The translations under genes were made by a program, and so were the position numbers. Under the pieces are notes generated by a model. That model was not told the DNA's origin, made no database searches, and saw only the letters and a list, made by a program, of their open reading frames with translations. This document shows, piece by piece, positions 19,308 through 27,339 of a DNA stretch of 64,000 nt. The number at the start of each line of letters is the position of its first letter. Within the stretch, counting starts at the first letter, position 1. Origin of the DNA: Ciceribacter thiooxidans (GTDB lineage Bacteria > Pseudomonadota > Alphaproteobacteria > Rhizobiales > Rhizobiaceae); assembly GCF_014126615.1 (NCBI RefSeq), contig NZ_CP059897.1, forward strand, positions 558,001-622,000, written 5' to 3'.

Positions 19308-19830
19308 GCTGCACGACAACGGCGTCTAGTCAGGAAGCCGGTGAAAATGTCTCCGGCTTCCAATGCGTCACAGTAATAGTCTGGAATTCGTGGCGGCCGT
19401 TGAGACTTAGAAATCGTATGTCCGCTTCCATTGTCGAACCGAAAGGAGCGGACTGTTGCTTCCCGGCTCCTTGTCGGGGATCGGAAGGGACCAACTGCTT
19501 GATCCGCCGAGCTTGCCGGCGGCTGCGCACGCGAAGCACGTAGCGGGCCGTCGGTTCTGATCCCACCAAGACAAAAAATAGACAAGGGCGCCAGCTTGAA
19601 TTCAAGGTGGTGTACAGCCTCTGTTGATGCAAATCGCATGACCCGTTTAGCAGTCCAGTTATACGGGTTGCCGTTGTAGGCATCACCAACATATCCGTCG
19701 GCAACAGTTGCAACGGCCAAGTCTCCCGGTCCTGCTCGACGATCAAGGGATACCGGTGAGTTGGAACGTCATCTGGCAGGCCGCACGAATGCTATGACCC
19801 TTGGAAATCGAGGTTACGAAAGCGCCACCT
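19308..19830. other. 523-base stretch without a recognisable gene
   Basis: Two overlapping minus-strand frames are open here, but neither shows a family resemblance, a ribosome-binding site or coding-like composition. The only clear structure is the inverted repeat at 19333-19361. I see no insertion-sequence ends. Confidence 0.4.
19333..19361 (+). terminator. hairpin downstream of the glutaredoxin fusion gene
   Basis: The arms GGAAGCCGG and CCGGCTTCC pair perfectly around an 11-base loop, 25 bases after the stop codon. There is no T-run on either side, so intrinsic termination would be weak; it may be a 3' stabiliser or a Rho-dependent end. Confidence 0.45.
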
Positions 19831-20703
19831 TTAGCCACGCAATACCCTGGCATCCAAGGAGGGCGGACGCCCGAACTGGCGCGCATACTCACGGCTGAAC
19901 TGGTTGGGGCTCTCATAGCCGACCCTGAAGGCGATGGTCGTGGCGTTGCCTTCGCCTGAAATCAGCAGGGAACGCGCATGCAGCAGGCGGACATGCTTGT
20001 GATACTGTAGCGGGCTGAACGCAGTCACGGCTTTGAAGTGACGATGGAAGGCGGAGACGCTCAGCGCCGCCATGTCGGCTAGTGTTTCAACTCGCAATGG
20101 CCGCGCGAAATTCTCCCTTATCCAGCGGATCGCGAGATCGATTCCTGCGAACGGGGTTTCCGGCGTGGCGATGTCGCGCAGCATAGACCCGAGAGGCCCT
20201 TGCAGCACACGGAGCAGGATTTCGCGCTCATAGAGCGGCGCAAACAGCGCAATCTCCTCCGGTCGCTCGGTCAGACGCATCATGCGAACCCACGCGTCCA
20301 GCAGATCGTCTGAAACTGGCGCAACCGAGAAGCCAGTGTTGGCGGCATGGAGCCTGCCATGTTTGGGCAAGTCGGCCAAGAGTGCCGCGAGGATTGCCGG
20401 CTCCAGCGACAGGCTGACCGCAAGATATGGATCGCCATCATCCGAAGCGCTGACCGTGCCCACCGCCGGCAGATCGACGGACATGACGAAATAGGTCGCC
20501 GGATCGTAACGCAAAGTGCGATCACCAATCGTCATCGTCTTCGACCCGGCAAGGACCAGGTTGATCATCGGTTCATAGACCGTGGCCAGCCGGTGCTCGG
20601 GGATTTCGCCCTTGACCATCGCGACGCGGGGAATGCCGGTCTCCGTGCGCCGATTTTCCGCCCGCGACGCCAGTCGCCGCAGTTCAAGAAGCCTGTTTTC
20701 CAT
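19831..20703 (-). CDS. AraC-family regulator (AraC_N type)
   Basis: A 290-residue regulator. An N-terminal cupin-like ligand domain (EPMINLVLAGSKTMTIGDRT) is followed by two C-terminal HTH motifs (ADMAALSVSAFHRHFKAVTA; IAFRVGYESPNQFSREYARQ), then the usual FGRPPS. The start at 20703 gives the best spacing to AGAGG. It is divergent from the SDR gene, its probable target. This subgroup commonly controls a neighbouring oxidoreductase; the inducer is unknown. Confidence 0.88.
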   Translation of the reverse strand: MENRLLELRRLASRAENRRTETGIPRVAMVKGEIPEHRLATVYEPMINLVLAGSKTMTIGDRTLRYDPATYFVMSVDLPAVGTVSASDDGDPYLAVSLSLEPAILAALLADLPKHGRLHAANTGFSVAPVSDDLLDAWVRMMRLTERPEEIALFAPLYEREILLRVLQGPLGSMLRDIATPETPFAGIDLAIRWIRENFARPLRVETLADMAALSVSAFHRHFKAVTAFSPLQYHKHVRLLHARSLLISGEGNATTIAFRVGYESPNQFSREYARQFGRPPSLDARVLRG

Positions 20704-20835
20704 GCAGCTCATCCTCTCAGAGGGACCTGGAATACGCAACGATCAAGCAGGAATAGGCAAGTTTCGACGAGGATCGTGAATGCGCGCCTTGCGTCGTCAG
20801 TGCTATCGGACGCCCATCAGATCAACGGAGCAGCT

Positions 20836-21579
20836 ATGCCTATCGTCATCATCACCGGTGGAAGTCGTGGAATCGGAGCGAGCGCGGCGCTCGCATGCGC
20901 CGAGCGCGGAATGGGTGTCGTGCTGACATTCAACGCCAATCCTGGAGCGGCTGAAAAGGTTGTCGAGCGCATTCGGCAACAGGGCGGTCGAGCGACGGCC
21001 GTAAAGCTCGATGTTGCGGACAATGCATCCTTTCCCGCATTTCGCGACGACGTCGCTCGTCAGCTTGAAAGAGTCTGGAATACGGACCGCTTCGACTTCC
21101 TCGTTAACAATGCGGGTTTCGGGCAGTTCAATCCGATCGTCTCCGTCACCGAGGATGAGTTCGATGCGCTTTATCGCGTGCATCTGAAGGGACCCTTCTT
21201 CCTCACCCAGATCCTTCTGCCGCTGATGGCGGATGGCGGCCATATCGTCAACATCGGCAGCGCAACGACGCGCGTGGCTACATCCGGGGTTGCTCCCTAC
21301 GCCGCCTTCAAGGGCGGCCTGGAGGTGCTGTCTCGCTACATGGCCAAGGAGTTCGGGGATCGACGCATCCGCGCCAATTCGATCGCTCCCGGCGCGATCC
21401 GCACGGATTTGGGCGGCGGCCTGAACGAAGAGTTCGAGGCCCTGCTGGCCGGGCAGACGGCGCTCGGCCGCATCGGCGAGCCTGACGATGTCGGCGCAAT
21501 GATCGCCAGCCTGCTGGGCGACGACAATCGCTGGATCAATGCGCAGAACATCGAAGTGTCAGGCGGATACATCGTCTGA
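20836..21579 (+). CDS. SDR-family oxidoreductase
   Basis: A 247-residue classical short-chain dehydrogenase. Visible motifs are the cofactor motif TGGSRGIGASAA (residues 7-18), NNAGFG, the catalytic serine region NIGSATTRV, YAAFK (catalytic Tyr and Lys) and the C-terminal GRIGEPDDVGAMIASLLGDD. It is an NAD(P)H-dependent reductase or dehydrogenase of unknown substrate. GGAGCAG precedes the ATG. It probably forms an operon with the small SnoaL-like gene 34 bases downstream, under the divergent AraC regulator. Confidence 0.9.
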   Translation: MPIVIITGGSRGIGASAALACAERGMGVVLTFNANPGAAEKVVERIRQQGGRATAVKLDVADNASFPAFRDDVARQLERVWNTDRFDFLVNNAGFGQFNPIVSVTEDEFDALYRVHLKGPFFLTQILLPLMADGGHIVNIGSATTRVATSGVAPYAAFKGGLEVLSRYMAKEFGDRRIRANSIAPGAIRTDLGGGLNEEFEALLAGQTALGRIGEPDDVGAMIASLLGDDNRWINAQNIEVSGGYIV

Positions 21580-21613
21580 TTCCTGAAAGAGCTCTGGGAA
21601 AAGGGAAATTGCC

Positions 21614-21964
21614 ATGACATCAACGACAACCGACGCCTTGCGCAAGGCAGCCAATGCGCTGATTGCTGCGCTGAATGCCTTCGACACGCCAGGTGTTCAG
21701 GCGTTGTTCACCTCCGATGCAGTGATCGATGATCCCTCGACGGGACGCAGTTTCGAAGGCCATGCCGGGATTGGCGATTATGTCGAGCGATACTTCAAGG
21801 GCTATCACACGGTGACGCGCTTTCTGTCGATCGACGATCTCGGCGATAGCAGAGCCCGTCTCCGCGTGGATTTCACAGGCGATTTCGGCCAAGAGACCGG
21901 TGTACTCGTCACCAAGGCGAATGCCGACGGGCTGTTTGTCCGCATCGATGCAGATCTCGAATAG
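21614..21964 (+). CDS. SnoaL/NTF2-like small protein
   Basis: A 116-residue single-domain protein of the SnoaL/nuclear-transport-factor-2 fold: a helical start (LRKAANALIAALNAFDTPGV), then FTSDAVIDDPSTGRSFEGHA and a curved beta-sheet. AAAGGGAAATTGCC precedes the ATG. Such proteins act as small isomerases, hydratases or ligand-binding partners; the substrate cannot be read here. It is co-transcribed with the SDR gene, 34 bases upstream. Confidence 0.8.
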   Translation: MTSTTTDALRKAANALIAALNAFDTPGVQALFTSDAVIDDPSTGRSFEGHAGIGDYVERYFKGYHTVTRFLSIDDLGDSRARLRVDFTGDFGQETGVLVTKANADGLFVRIDADLE

Positions 21965-22026
21965 GTGACGGGAGAGCCGGCGCCAAATTTCGTGCGGGCC
22001 GGCCGTCTCCCTTACCTTCTGCCGTA

Positions 22027-23037
22027 TCAGGCTGGGTCTGCGATGGAGACGACGATCTTGCCGGCGGCGCTGCGATCGGCGAGAGCCGCATGGGCCTCCG
22101 TGACCGCATCGATCCCGAAGGTTCGAGGATCGAGCCGCGGAACGAGCTTGCCGGCCTCGACCAGCGCCGCGGCTTCCCGCAGAATATCACCATAACGTTC
22201 ACGGCCGATGCCGTTGAGGAGCGGCGCCAGGGTGAAGACGCCGGAATAGGTGCCGGCCTTGAAGGAAAGCGGCGCCAATGCATGCGTGCCCCAGCCAAGG
22301 CAGCTGACGACATGGCCGAAGCGCTTGACGGCCTGGAACGAGGCGTCGAGGACTGCGCCGCCGCCGGTATCGTAGACGAGGTCGAAGCCTTCGCCGCCCG
22401 TGTGACGCGCCACATAATCCTCGAGCTTTTCCGTCGCATAGTCGATGGGCGTCGCCCCCATGGAGCGGATGAAGTCGGCCTTGTGCACGCTGTCGGTGGC
22501 GAACACCTTGGCGCCCAGCGCGACGCCAATCTGGACGGCGACATGGCCGACGCCGCCACCGCCGCCCTGGACGAGCAGGGTCTGGCCGGGTTTGACGTGC
22601 GCCCGGTCGATGAGCCCTTCCCATGCGGTAATGGTGACGAGCGGCAGTGCTGCCGCCTCGCGCATGGTCAGGTTGGCGGGCTTCAACGCAAGAAGTCTGG
22701 CATCGACCGATGCGTATTCCGCCAGTGTCCCCTGGATGCCGCCGACACCGCCGGTCATGCCGTAAACAGCGTCGCCGGGATGAAAGGCCGTGACATCGGG
22801 TGCCACCGCCTCGACCACGCCGGCCAGGTCTATGCCCAGAACGGCTGGCAGCGGATGCCGGGCGTGAGCTGCGGCGCCGGCCCGGATCTTGGTATCGAGC
22901 GGATTGACGCCGCTGGCATGGATGCGAACGAGAACCTCGCCGAGGTTTGGCGCGGGACGGGCGACCTCGGCAAGGCGGAACGCGCCATCATTGGTTTCGA
23001 CGAGGGCGGCTTTCATGGTTTGTGTGTTGCGGGTCAT
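22027..23037 (-). CDS. zinc-independent MDR-family quinone oxidoreductase
   Basis: A 336-residue medium-chain reductase. The N-terminal GroES-like domain contains VLVRIHASGVNPLDTKIRAG. The NADPH-binding motif GGGGGVGHVAVQIGVALGAK lies near residue 160. No zinc ligands are present, so it belongs with quinone oxidoreductases and enoyl reductases. AAGGAG is seven bases before the ATG at 23037. It is divergent from the LysR gene, which probably controls it. Confidence 0.9.
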   Translation of the reverse strand: MTRNTQTMKAALVETNDGAFRLAEVARPAPNLGEVLVRIHASGVNPLDTKIRAGAAAHARHPLPAVLGIDLAGVVEAVAPDVTAFHPGDAVYGMTGGVGGIQGTLAEYASVDARLLALKPANLTMREAAALPLVTITAWEGLIDRAHVKPGQTLLVQGGGGGVGHVAVQIGVALGAKVFATDSVHKADFIRSMGATPIDYATEKLEDYVARHTGGEGFDLVYDTGGGAVLDASFQAVKRFGHVVSCLGWGTHALAPLSFKAGTYSGVFTLAPLLNGIGRERYGDILREAAALVEAGKLVPRLDPRTFGIDAVTEAHAALADRSAAGKIVVSIADPA

Positions 23038-23135
23038 AGCGATCTCCTTGTTGCCGAGGCGAATATGCGCTAAATAAAAATGCATGCCGATCATAAGTAT
23101 TGCACGACGTTCATGCAAATTTGTTTGGAGGCCCC

Positions 23136-24005
23136 TTGCACGACCTCGAATGGAGCGACCTACCGATCTTTCTCGCCATCGCCCGGGAAGGCACATTGGG
23201 GGCTGCCGCCCGACGCCTGAAGCAGACCCAGCCGACCATGGGGCGGCGCCTGCGCGCGCTTGAACGTGCGGCGGGCGCAAACCTTTTCCAGCGCACGAGC
23301 GACGGCTTCGTCCTGACCGACGAGGGACAGGCGCTCTATGCTCATGCCCTGCGCATGGAGGAGGAGGCCCATGCGATACAGCGTGAGCTTGCGGGCAGCG
23401 TCAAAGGCCTCGACGGGCTTTTGCGCCTCTCCTGTTCCGACTGGTTCGGCACGACCGTGCTGAGCCCGGTGCTGGCGGAGTTCAGCAGGCTCCATCCCAA
23501 CGTGACGGTGGAACTGCTGACCGATCCGCGTCTCTACAGCCTGTCGCGTCGTGAGGCCGATCTCGTCATGCGTATCGCGCCGTTTGACGAGCCGGAGGTG
23601 ATTGCCCGCAAGCTGGTGACCATTTCCTACGGGCTCTATGCCGCGCCGGGCCATGCAACACCGACCCTTGGCGATGGCGAGGGGTGTCCGCTGATCCTGA
23701 TGGACACGGCCTTTGGCGGCATGCCTGATGTGAGCTGGGTGACGCAGGCGCTGCCGAAGGCCAAGGTGGTCTGCCGCAGCAACAATCGCGAGGTGCAGGC
23801 GCGGCTCTGCGCGCTGGGGGCCGGTTTTGCCGTGCTGCCACGGCCGCTCGCGAAGGCCACGCCGGGAATCCGCATGGTGGATCTCGGCGTGGACCCGCCA
23901 TCGCGCGAGACCTGGATCGGCTATCACAGGGACCTGAAACGCCTGCCGCGCCTTCGCGCACTGCTCGACCTCATCCTTGAGCGGATCGCGCTCGCTCCGG
24001 TCTGA
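23136..24005 (+). CDS. LysR-family regulator with TTG start
   Basis: A 289-residue regulator. The N-terminal HTH (FLAIAREGTLGAAARRLKQT, QPTMGRRLRALE) is followed by a two-lobed effector domain (LLRLSCSDWFGTTVLSPVLA). The likely start is the TTG at 23136 because GGAGG ends five bases upstream; no ATG sits in the right place, and the frame's first codon at 23100 is also TTG but lacks a Shine-Dalgarno site. It is divergent from the quinone oxidoreductase gene 98 bases away, its likely target. Confidence 0.87.
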   Translation: MHDLEWSDLPIFLAIAREGTLGAAARRLKQTQPTMGRRLRALERAAGANLFQRTSDGFVLTDEGQALYAHALRMEEEAHAIQRELAGSVKGLDGLLRLSCSDWFGTTVLSPVLAEFSRLHPNVTVELLTDPRLYSLSRREADLVMRIAPFDEPEVIARKLVTISYGLYAAPGHATPTLGDGEGCPLILMDTAFGGMPDVSWVTQALPKAKVVCRSNNREVQARLCALGAGFAVLPRPLAKATPGIRMVDLGVDPPSRETWIGYHRDLKRLPRLRALLDLILERIALAPV

Positions 24006-24159
24006 CAGGCGAGTTCCTCCCGTTGCGGATGGAGCATCCGGGCCTCAGTTTGGCAACCTGTTGCCTCTCGGAATGGGTACGGCCGCAGATGACCGAAGGT
24101 CATAACGACATCGAGGATTATTGCCAGACGGACCGCACACTCCGCCGACACCCATTGAG

Positions 24160-24180
24160 GGCGCCGGCGTGGCCGGCGCC
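24160..24180 (-). terminator. strong GC hairpin after the monooxygenase gene
   Basis: GGCGCCGGC and GCCGGCGCC form a perfect nine-pair stem with a GTG loop, nine bases beyond the monooxygenase stop. It lacks a T-run. It lies between the convergent LysR and monooxygenase genes and may limit read-through from both sides. Confidence 0.55.
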
Positions 24181-24189
24181 GTCTGAGCC

Positions 24190-25992
24190 CTAGGACAGGT
24201 GATGCGGCTTCGTCATCCCGTAGACAGGCGTATCGATGCCGACCTGACGGGCCTTGAGCTGAAGCGAGAGATATTGCGAATAGTGGCGCGACTGGTGCAG
24301 GTTGCCGCCGTGGAACCACAGCGCTTCCTGCTGCGTCGGCTTCCACATGTTGCGCTGCTCGCCTTCCCAGGGACCGGGGTCCTTGGTCGTATTGGAGCCG
24401 AGGCCCCAGCATTTGCCGACCTTGTCGGCCACCTCGCGCGAGATGAGATCGGCCGCCCAGCCGTTCATCGATCCGTAGCCGGTGGCGTAGACCACGAGAT
24501 CGGCGGGAAGCTCCGTGCCGTCCTTCAGCACGACAGCATTTTCGGTGAGGTGCGACACGTCCGAACCCGACTTCAGCTTGATCGACCCGTCGATGACGAG
24601 ATCGCAGGCCCCGACATCGATGTAGTAGCCCGACCCGCGCCGCAGGTATTTCATGAAGAGTCCAGAGTCGTCGTCGCCGAAATCCAGCATGAAGCCGGCC
24701 TTTTCGAGTGCCTTGTAGAACTCCGCATCCTTTTTCCGGATCTGGTTGTAGATCGGGATCTGGAACTCATGCATGATCCGGTAGGGCAGAGAGGCGAAGA
24801 TGAGGTCAGCCTTTCTTGTTGTCATGCCGCCTTGGACAGCGCGCTCCGAATAGAGATCGCCCAGCCCTATTTCCATCAGTGAGTCCGATTTCACGATGTG
24901 GGTCGACGAACGCTGCACCATCGTCACATCCGCACCGGCTTCCCACAGCGCCGCGCATATATCGTGCGCCGAGTTGTTGGAGCCGATGACGACGACTTGT
25001 CTGCCGGCATAGGCGTCCGGACCCGGATGCTGCGACGAATGCTGCTGCTCGCCCTTGAAGATGTCCTGACCGGGGATTTTGGGGACATTGGCCTTGCCGG
25101 ACATGCCGGTCGCCAGCACCAGCTGCTTCGGCTTGAGTACCACGTCCTGGCCGGCGCGGTCGACCACGACGGTCCATTCACCGGTCGTCTCGTCAAACTG
25201 CGCCGACTTGCAGGTCGTGGAGCCCCAATAATTCAGCTCCATGACCTTGGTGTACATTTCCAGCCAGTCGCCCACCTTGTCCTTCGGTGTGAAAACGGGC
25301 CAGTTTTCCGGGAAGGGAATGTAGGGCAGGTGGTCGTACCAGACGGGATCGTGCAGGCAGAGCGACTTGTAGCGCTTGCGCCAGCTGTCGCCGGGCCTTT
25401 CGTTCTTCTCGATGATGATGGTCGGAACGCCGAGCTGGCGCAGTCGCGCGCCGAGCGCGATACCGCCCTGGCCGCCGCCGATGATGACGACATAGGGCTG
25501 GGTCGAGTAACCGAGTTCGGCGGCCTCCGTCTCGCGCTTTTCCTTCCAGGTCCTGCGGTTGCGATCGTGGCCGTGTTCGGCTCCCATGGGCCGGCGGAAG
25601 CCCTTCGGCTCCTCGTATCCCTTCAGTTCCGTCATGGTGGTGAGCAGCGTCCAGATCAGCCCGTCCTTCAGGCGGATATGGCCGTGGCCGCGCGCGACGC
25701 CGGTTTCGAATTCGAACCAGCCGTCTGTGACGCCACCGGCTTCGGAAGCGGCCTCCTTCGTGTCCTGCGTGAAGTTGGACGGTTTGGTCGCGGCAAGCTG
25801 GCTTTTCAGCATGTCGCGCACCTGCTCGTGACCTTCCATGGTCTTCAGGTTCCAGGTTAAGGTCACGAGGTCGCGCCAGTAGCATTCGGCCTGAAACAGA
25901 TTGACGGCGGCGTCGATGTCGCCGCTGGCGAGCGCGTCGCCAAGCTTGGCAAGGATCGTGTCGATTTTGGTTCCGGGGCTGATATCAAGCAT
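24190..25992 (-). CDS. flavin-containing monooxygenase with N-terminal NTF2-like domain
   Basis: A 600-residue two-domain enzyme. Residues 1-130 form a SnoaL/NTF2-like domain (AECYWRDLVTLTWNLKTMEG). The flavoprotein part carries the FAD motif IGGGQGGIALGARL (from residue 171), an FMO-like linker FKGEQQHSSQHPG and the NADPH motif VVVIGSNNSAHDICAALWEA, then YATGYGSMNG near the C-terminus. It probably oxygenates a carbonyl, sulphur or nitrogen group; the substrate is unknown. It lies 122 bases after the dehydrogenase gene on the same strand and is probably transcribed from the same sigma-54 promoter. Confidence 0.9.
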   Translation of the reverse strand: MLDISPGTKIDTILAKLGDALASGDIDAAVNLFQAECYWRDLVTLTWNLKTMEGHEQVRDMLKSQLAATKPSNFTQDTKEAASEAGGVTDGWFEFETGVARGHGHIRLKDGLIWTLLTTMTELKGYEEPKGFRRPMGAEHGHDRNRRTWKEKRETEAAELGYSTQPYVVIIGGGQGGIALGARLRQLGVPTIIIEKNERPGDSWRKRYKSLCLHDPVWYDHLPYIPFPENWPVFTPKDKVGDWLEMYTKVMELNYWGSTTCKSAQFDETTGEWTVVVDRAGQDVVLKPKQLVLATGMSGKANVPKIPGQDIFKGEQQHSSQHPGPDAYAGRQVVVIGSNNSAHDICAALWEAGADVTMVQRSSTHIVKSDSLMEIGLGDLYSERAVQGGMTTRKADLIFASLPYRIMHEFQIPIYNQIRKKDAEFYKALEKAGFMLDFGDDDSGLFMKYLRRGSGYYIDVGACDLVIDGSIKLKSGSDVSHLTENAVVLKDGTELPADLVVYATGYGSMNGWAADLISREVADKVGKCWGLGSNTTKDPGPWEGEQRNMWKPTQQEALWFHGGNLHQSRHYSQYLSLQLKARQVGIDTPVYGMTKPHHLS

Positions 25993-26114
25993 GGATTTCT
26001 CCTCCGTAAATGCTTGGTGGTGGTCTTGGGACGCCCGCGACGGGCGCTCCGGAAAGCCTTGGCCGTTCCCTCCTGCCGGGCTCCTCTCCCGGTGCAGGCG
26101 ATGGCGGCGAAGGC

Positions 26115-27188
26115 CTATTTCGAAAGATCGATCAGGATTTTCAGCTGCGTGCCGGCCGGATCGAGCAGGATGTCGAAACCTTCCTTCACGGCGGTGTCGA
26201 GCGTGATGCGCTTGGTGACGATCTTGGTGGCCGGCAGAAGGCCCGAGGCGATCAGGCGGATGACGCGCGGCCAGTAATGCGTCGGATAGGCCCAGGAGCC
26301 CTTGATCTCGAGATCGCGGAAGGTGACCTGGAACCAGTCGATCGGGTTCTCATGCGGATGCAGACCGGTCTGCACCACGACGCCCTGCTTGCGTGCGGCA
26401 TCGACGCAGGCCTTCAGCGCATGCTCGTTGCCCACGCATTCGATGGCGACGTCGCAGCCGACATTGCCTTCCGTCAGCGAACGGACGACATCGCCGACAT
26501 TGTCGCGCTTCGGGTTGATCGTGATGACATCCGGCACGACGCTTTTCGCCAGTTCGAGCCGGGCGTCGTTGAGGTCGGAGACGAAGAGCTGAGCGGCACC
26601 AGCTGCCCGTGCGGCCAGAAGCGTCAGCATACCGATCGGGCCCGCGCCGGTGACGAGAACGCTGTTGCCGGCCGTCACGCCGCCGCGGTCGCAGGCATAG
26701 ACCGCAACCGCAGTCGGCTCGACAAGTGCCGCTTCCTCATCCGTCATCTCGTCAGGGATTTTCTGGACATTGTATTCGTTGACGAGGGCTGCTTCCGCCA
26801 TGCCGCCGCCATCCCAGCTCAGACCTACGAGGGCGAGCTGCGTGCTGAGATGGAAAAGGCCGCGATCGGCGAAATAGTCGCCCTTTCTCGGCATGACGAG
26901 CGGCTGGATCGACACGCGGTCGCCAACCTTGACCGAGGTCACGCCTTCCCCAACGGCTTCGACGACACCGCCGAATTCGTGGCCGAGAACTTGGGGGCCG
27001 TGGGCGCCCGTGTAAGGATGAGGCTCGGTCGGAATGAAGATCGGGCCATAGCTATATTCGTGTAGATCCGTTCCGCAGATGCCGACGAAGCGGTTGCGGA
27101 CGAGAACCTGGCCCGGGCCCGGCCGTTTCGGCTCGGCAACGTCCTCAAGCCGCAAATCCTTGGCTGCATGAAATCGGAGCGCGCGCAT
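26115..27188 (-). CDS. zinc-type alcohol dehydrogenase, 2,3-butanediol dehydrogenase-like
   Basis: A 357-residue medium-chain dehydrogenase. Catalytic-zinc ligands are visible (GICGTDLHEY with C38; LGHEFGGVV), as is the nucleotide motif VTGAGPIGMLTLLAARAAGA. The segment PLVMPRKGDYFADRGLFHLS aligns with the structural-zinc lobe of butanediol and threonine dehydrogenases but contains none of its four cysteines. GGGAGGAAAC precedes the ATG. It follows a consensus sigma-54 promoter 38 bases upstream. It would oxidise a secondary alcohol or diol to a ketone that the downstream monooxygenase might then use; that order is inference. Confidence 0.9.
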   Translation of the reverse strand: MRALRFHAAKDLRLEDVAEPKRPGPGQVLVRNRFVGICGTDLHEYSYGPIFIPTEPHPYTGAHGPQVLGHEFGGVVEAVGEGVTSVKVGDRVSIQPLVMPRKGDYFADRGLFHLSTQLALVGLSWDGGGMAEAALVNEYNVQKIPDEMTDEEAALVEPTAVAVYACDRGGVTAGNSVLVTGAGPIGMLTLLAARAAGAAQLFVSDLNDARLELAKSVVPDVITINPKRDNVGDVVRSLTEGNVGCDVAIECVGNEHALKACVDAARKQGVVVQTGLHPHENPIDWFQVTFRDLEIKGSWAYPTHYWPRVIRLIASGLLPATKIVTKRITLDTAVKEGFDILLDPAGTQLKILIDLSK

Positions 27189-27225
27189 GTTTCCTCCCTT
27201 GGCTGCTTGCGATGCCAGAAGGGGA

Positions 27226-27240
27226 GCAATGCCCGTGCCA
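27226..27240 (-). promoter_or_regulatory. consensus sigma-54 promoter of the dehydrogenase-monooxygenase operon
   Basis: On the minus strand TGGCACG, four bases, then TTGC followed by T matches the -24/-12 consensus exactly. It lies 38 bases before the dehydrogenase ATG and in the same direction. An activator with the sigma-54 contact motif GAFTGA is encoded just upstream, which strongly supports the call. Confidence 0.92.
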
Positions 27241-27304
27241 GGGAGAGGCCTTTTCAGTTCGGCCTGAAATTATAGAGCTTTTCATGGCGGGCAGCGGGTG
27301 CGCC

Positions 27305-27333
27305 GCCACAGCTGTGGCACAACAGGTGTTGTG
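27305..27333. promoter_or_regulatory. probable upstream activator sites for the sigma-54 activator
   Basis: Two inverted repeats lie side by side: GCCACAGCTGTGGC (27305-27318, perfect) and CACAAC-N4-GTTGTG (27318-27333, perfect). They lie about 65-105 bases upstream of the sigma-54 promoter, the usual range for enhancer-binding proteins, and between the activator's stop codon and its presumed target. Confidence 0.65.
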
Positions 27334-27339
27334 AACGCC

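Noticed and set aside
19330..19746. 139-codon minus-strand gene between the glutaredoxin fusion and AraC genes
   Set aside because: No ribosome-binding site, no family resemblance and a competing overlapping frame of similar length.
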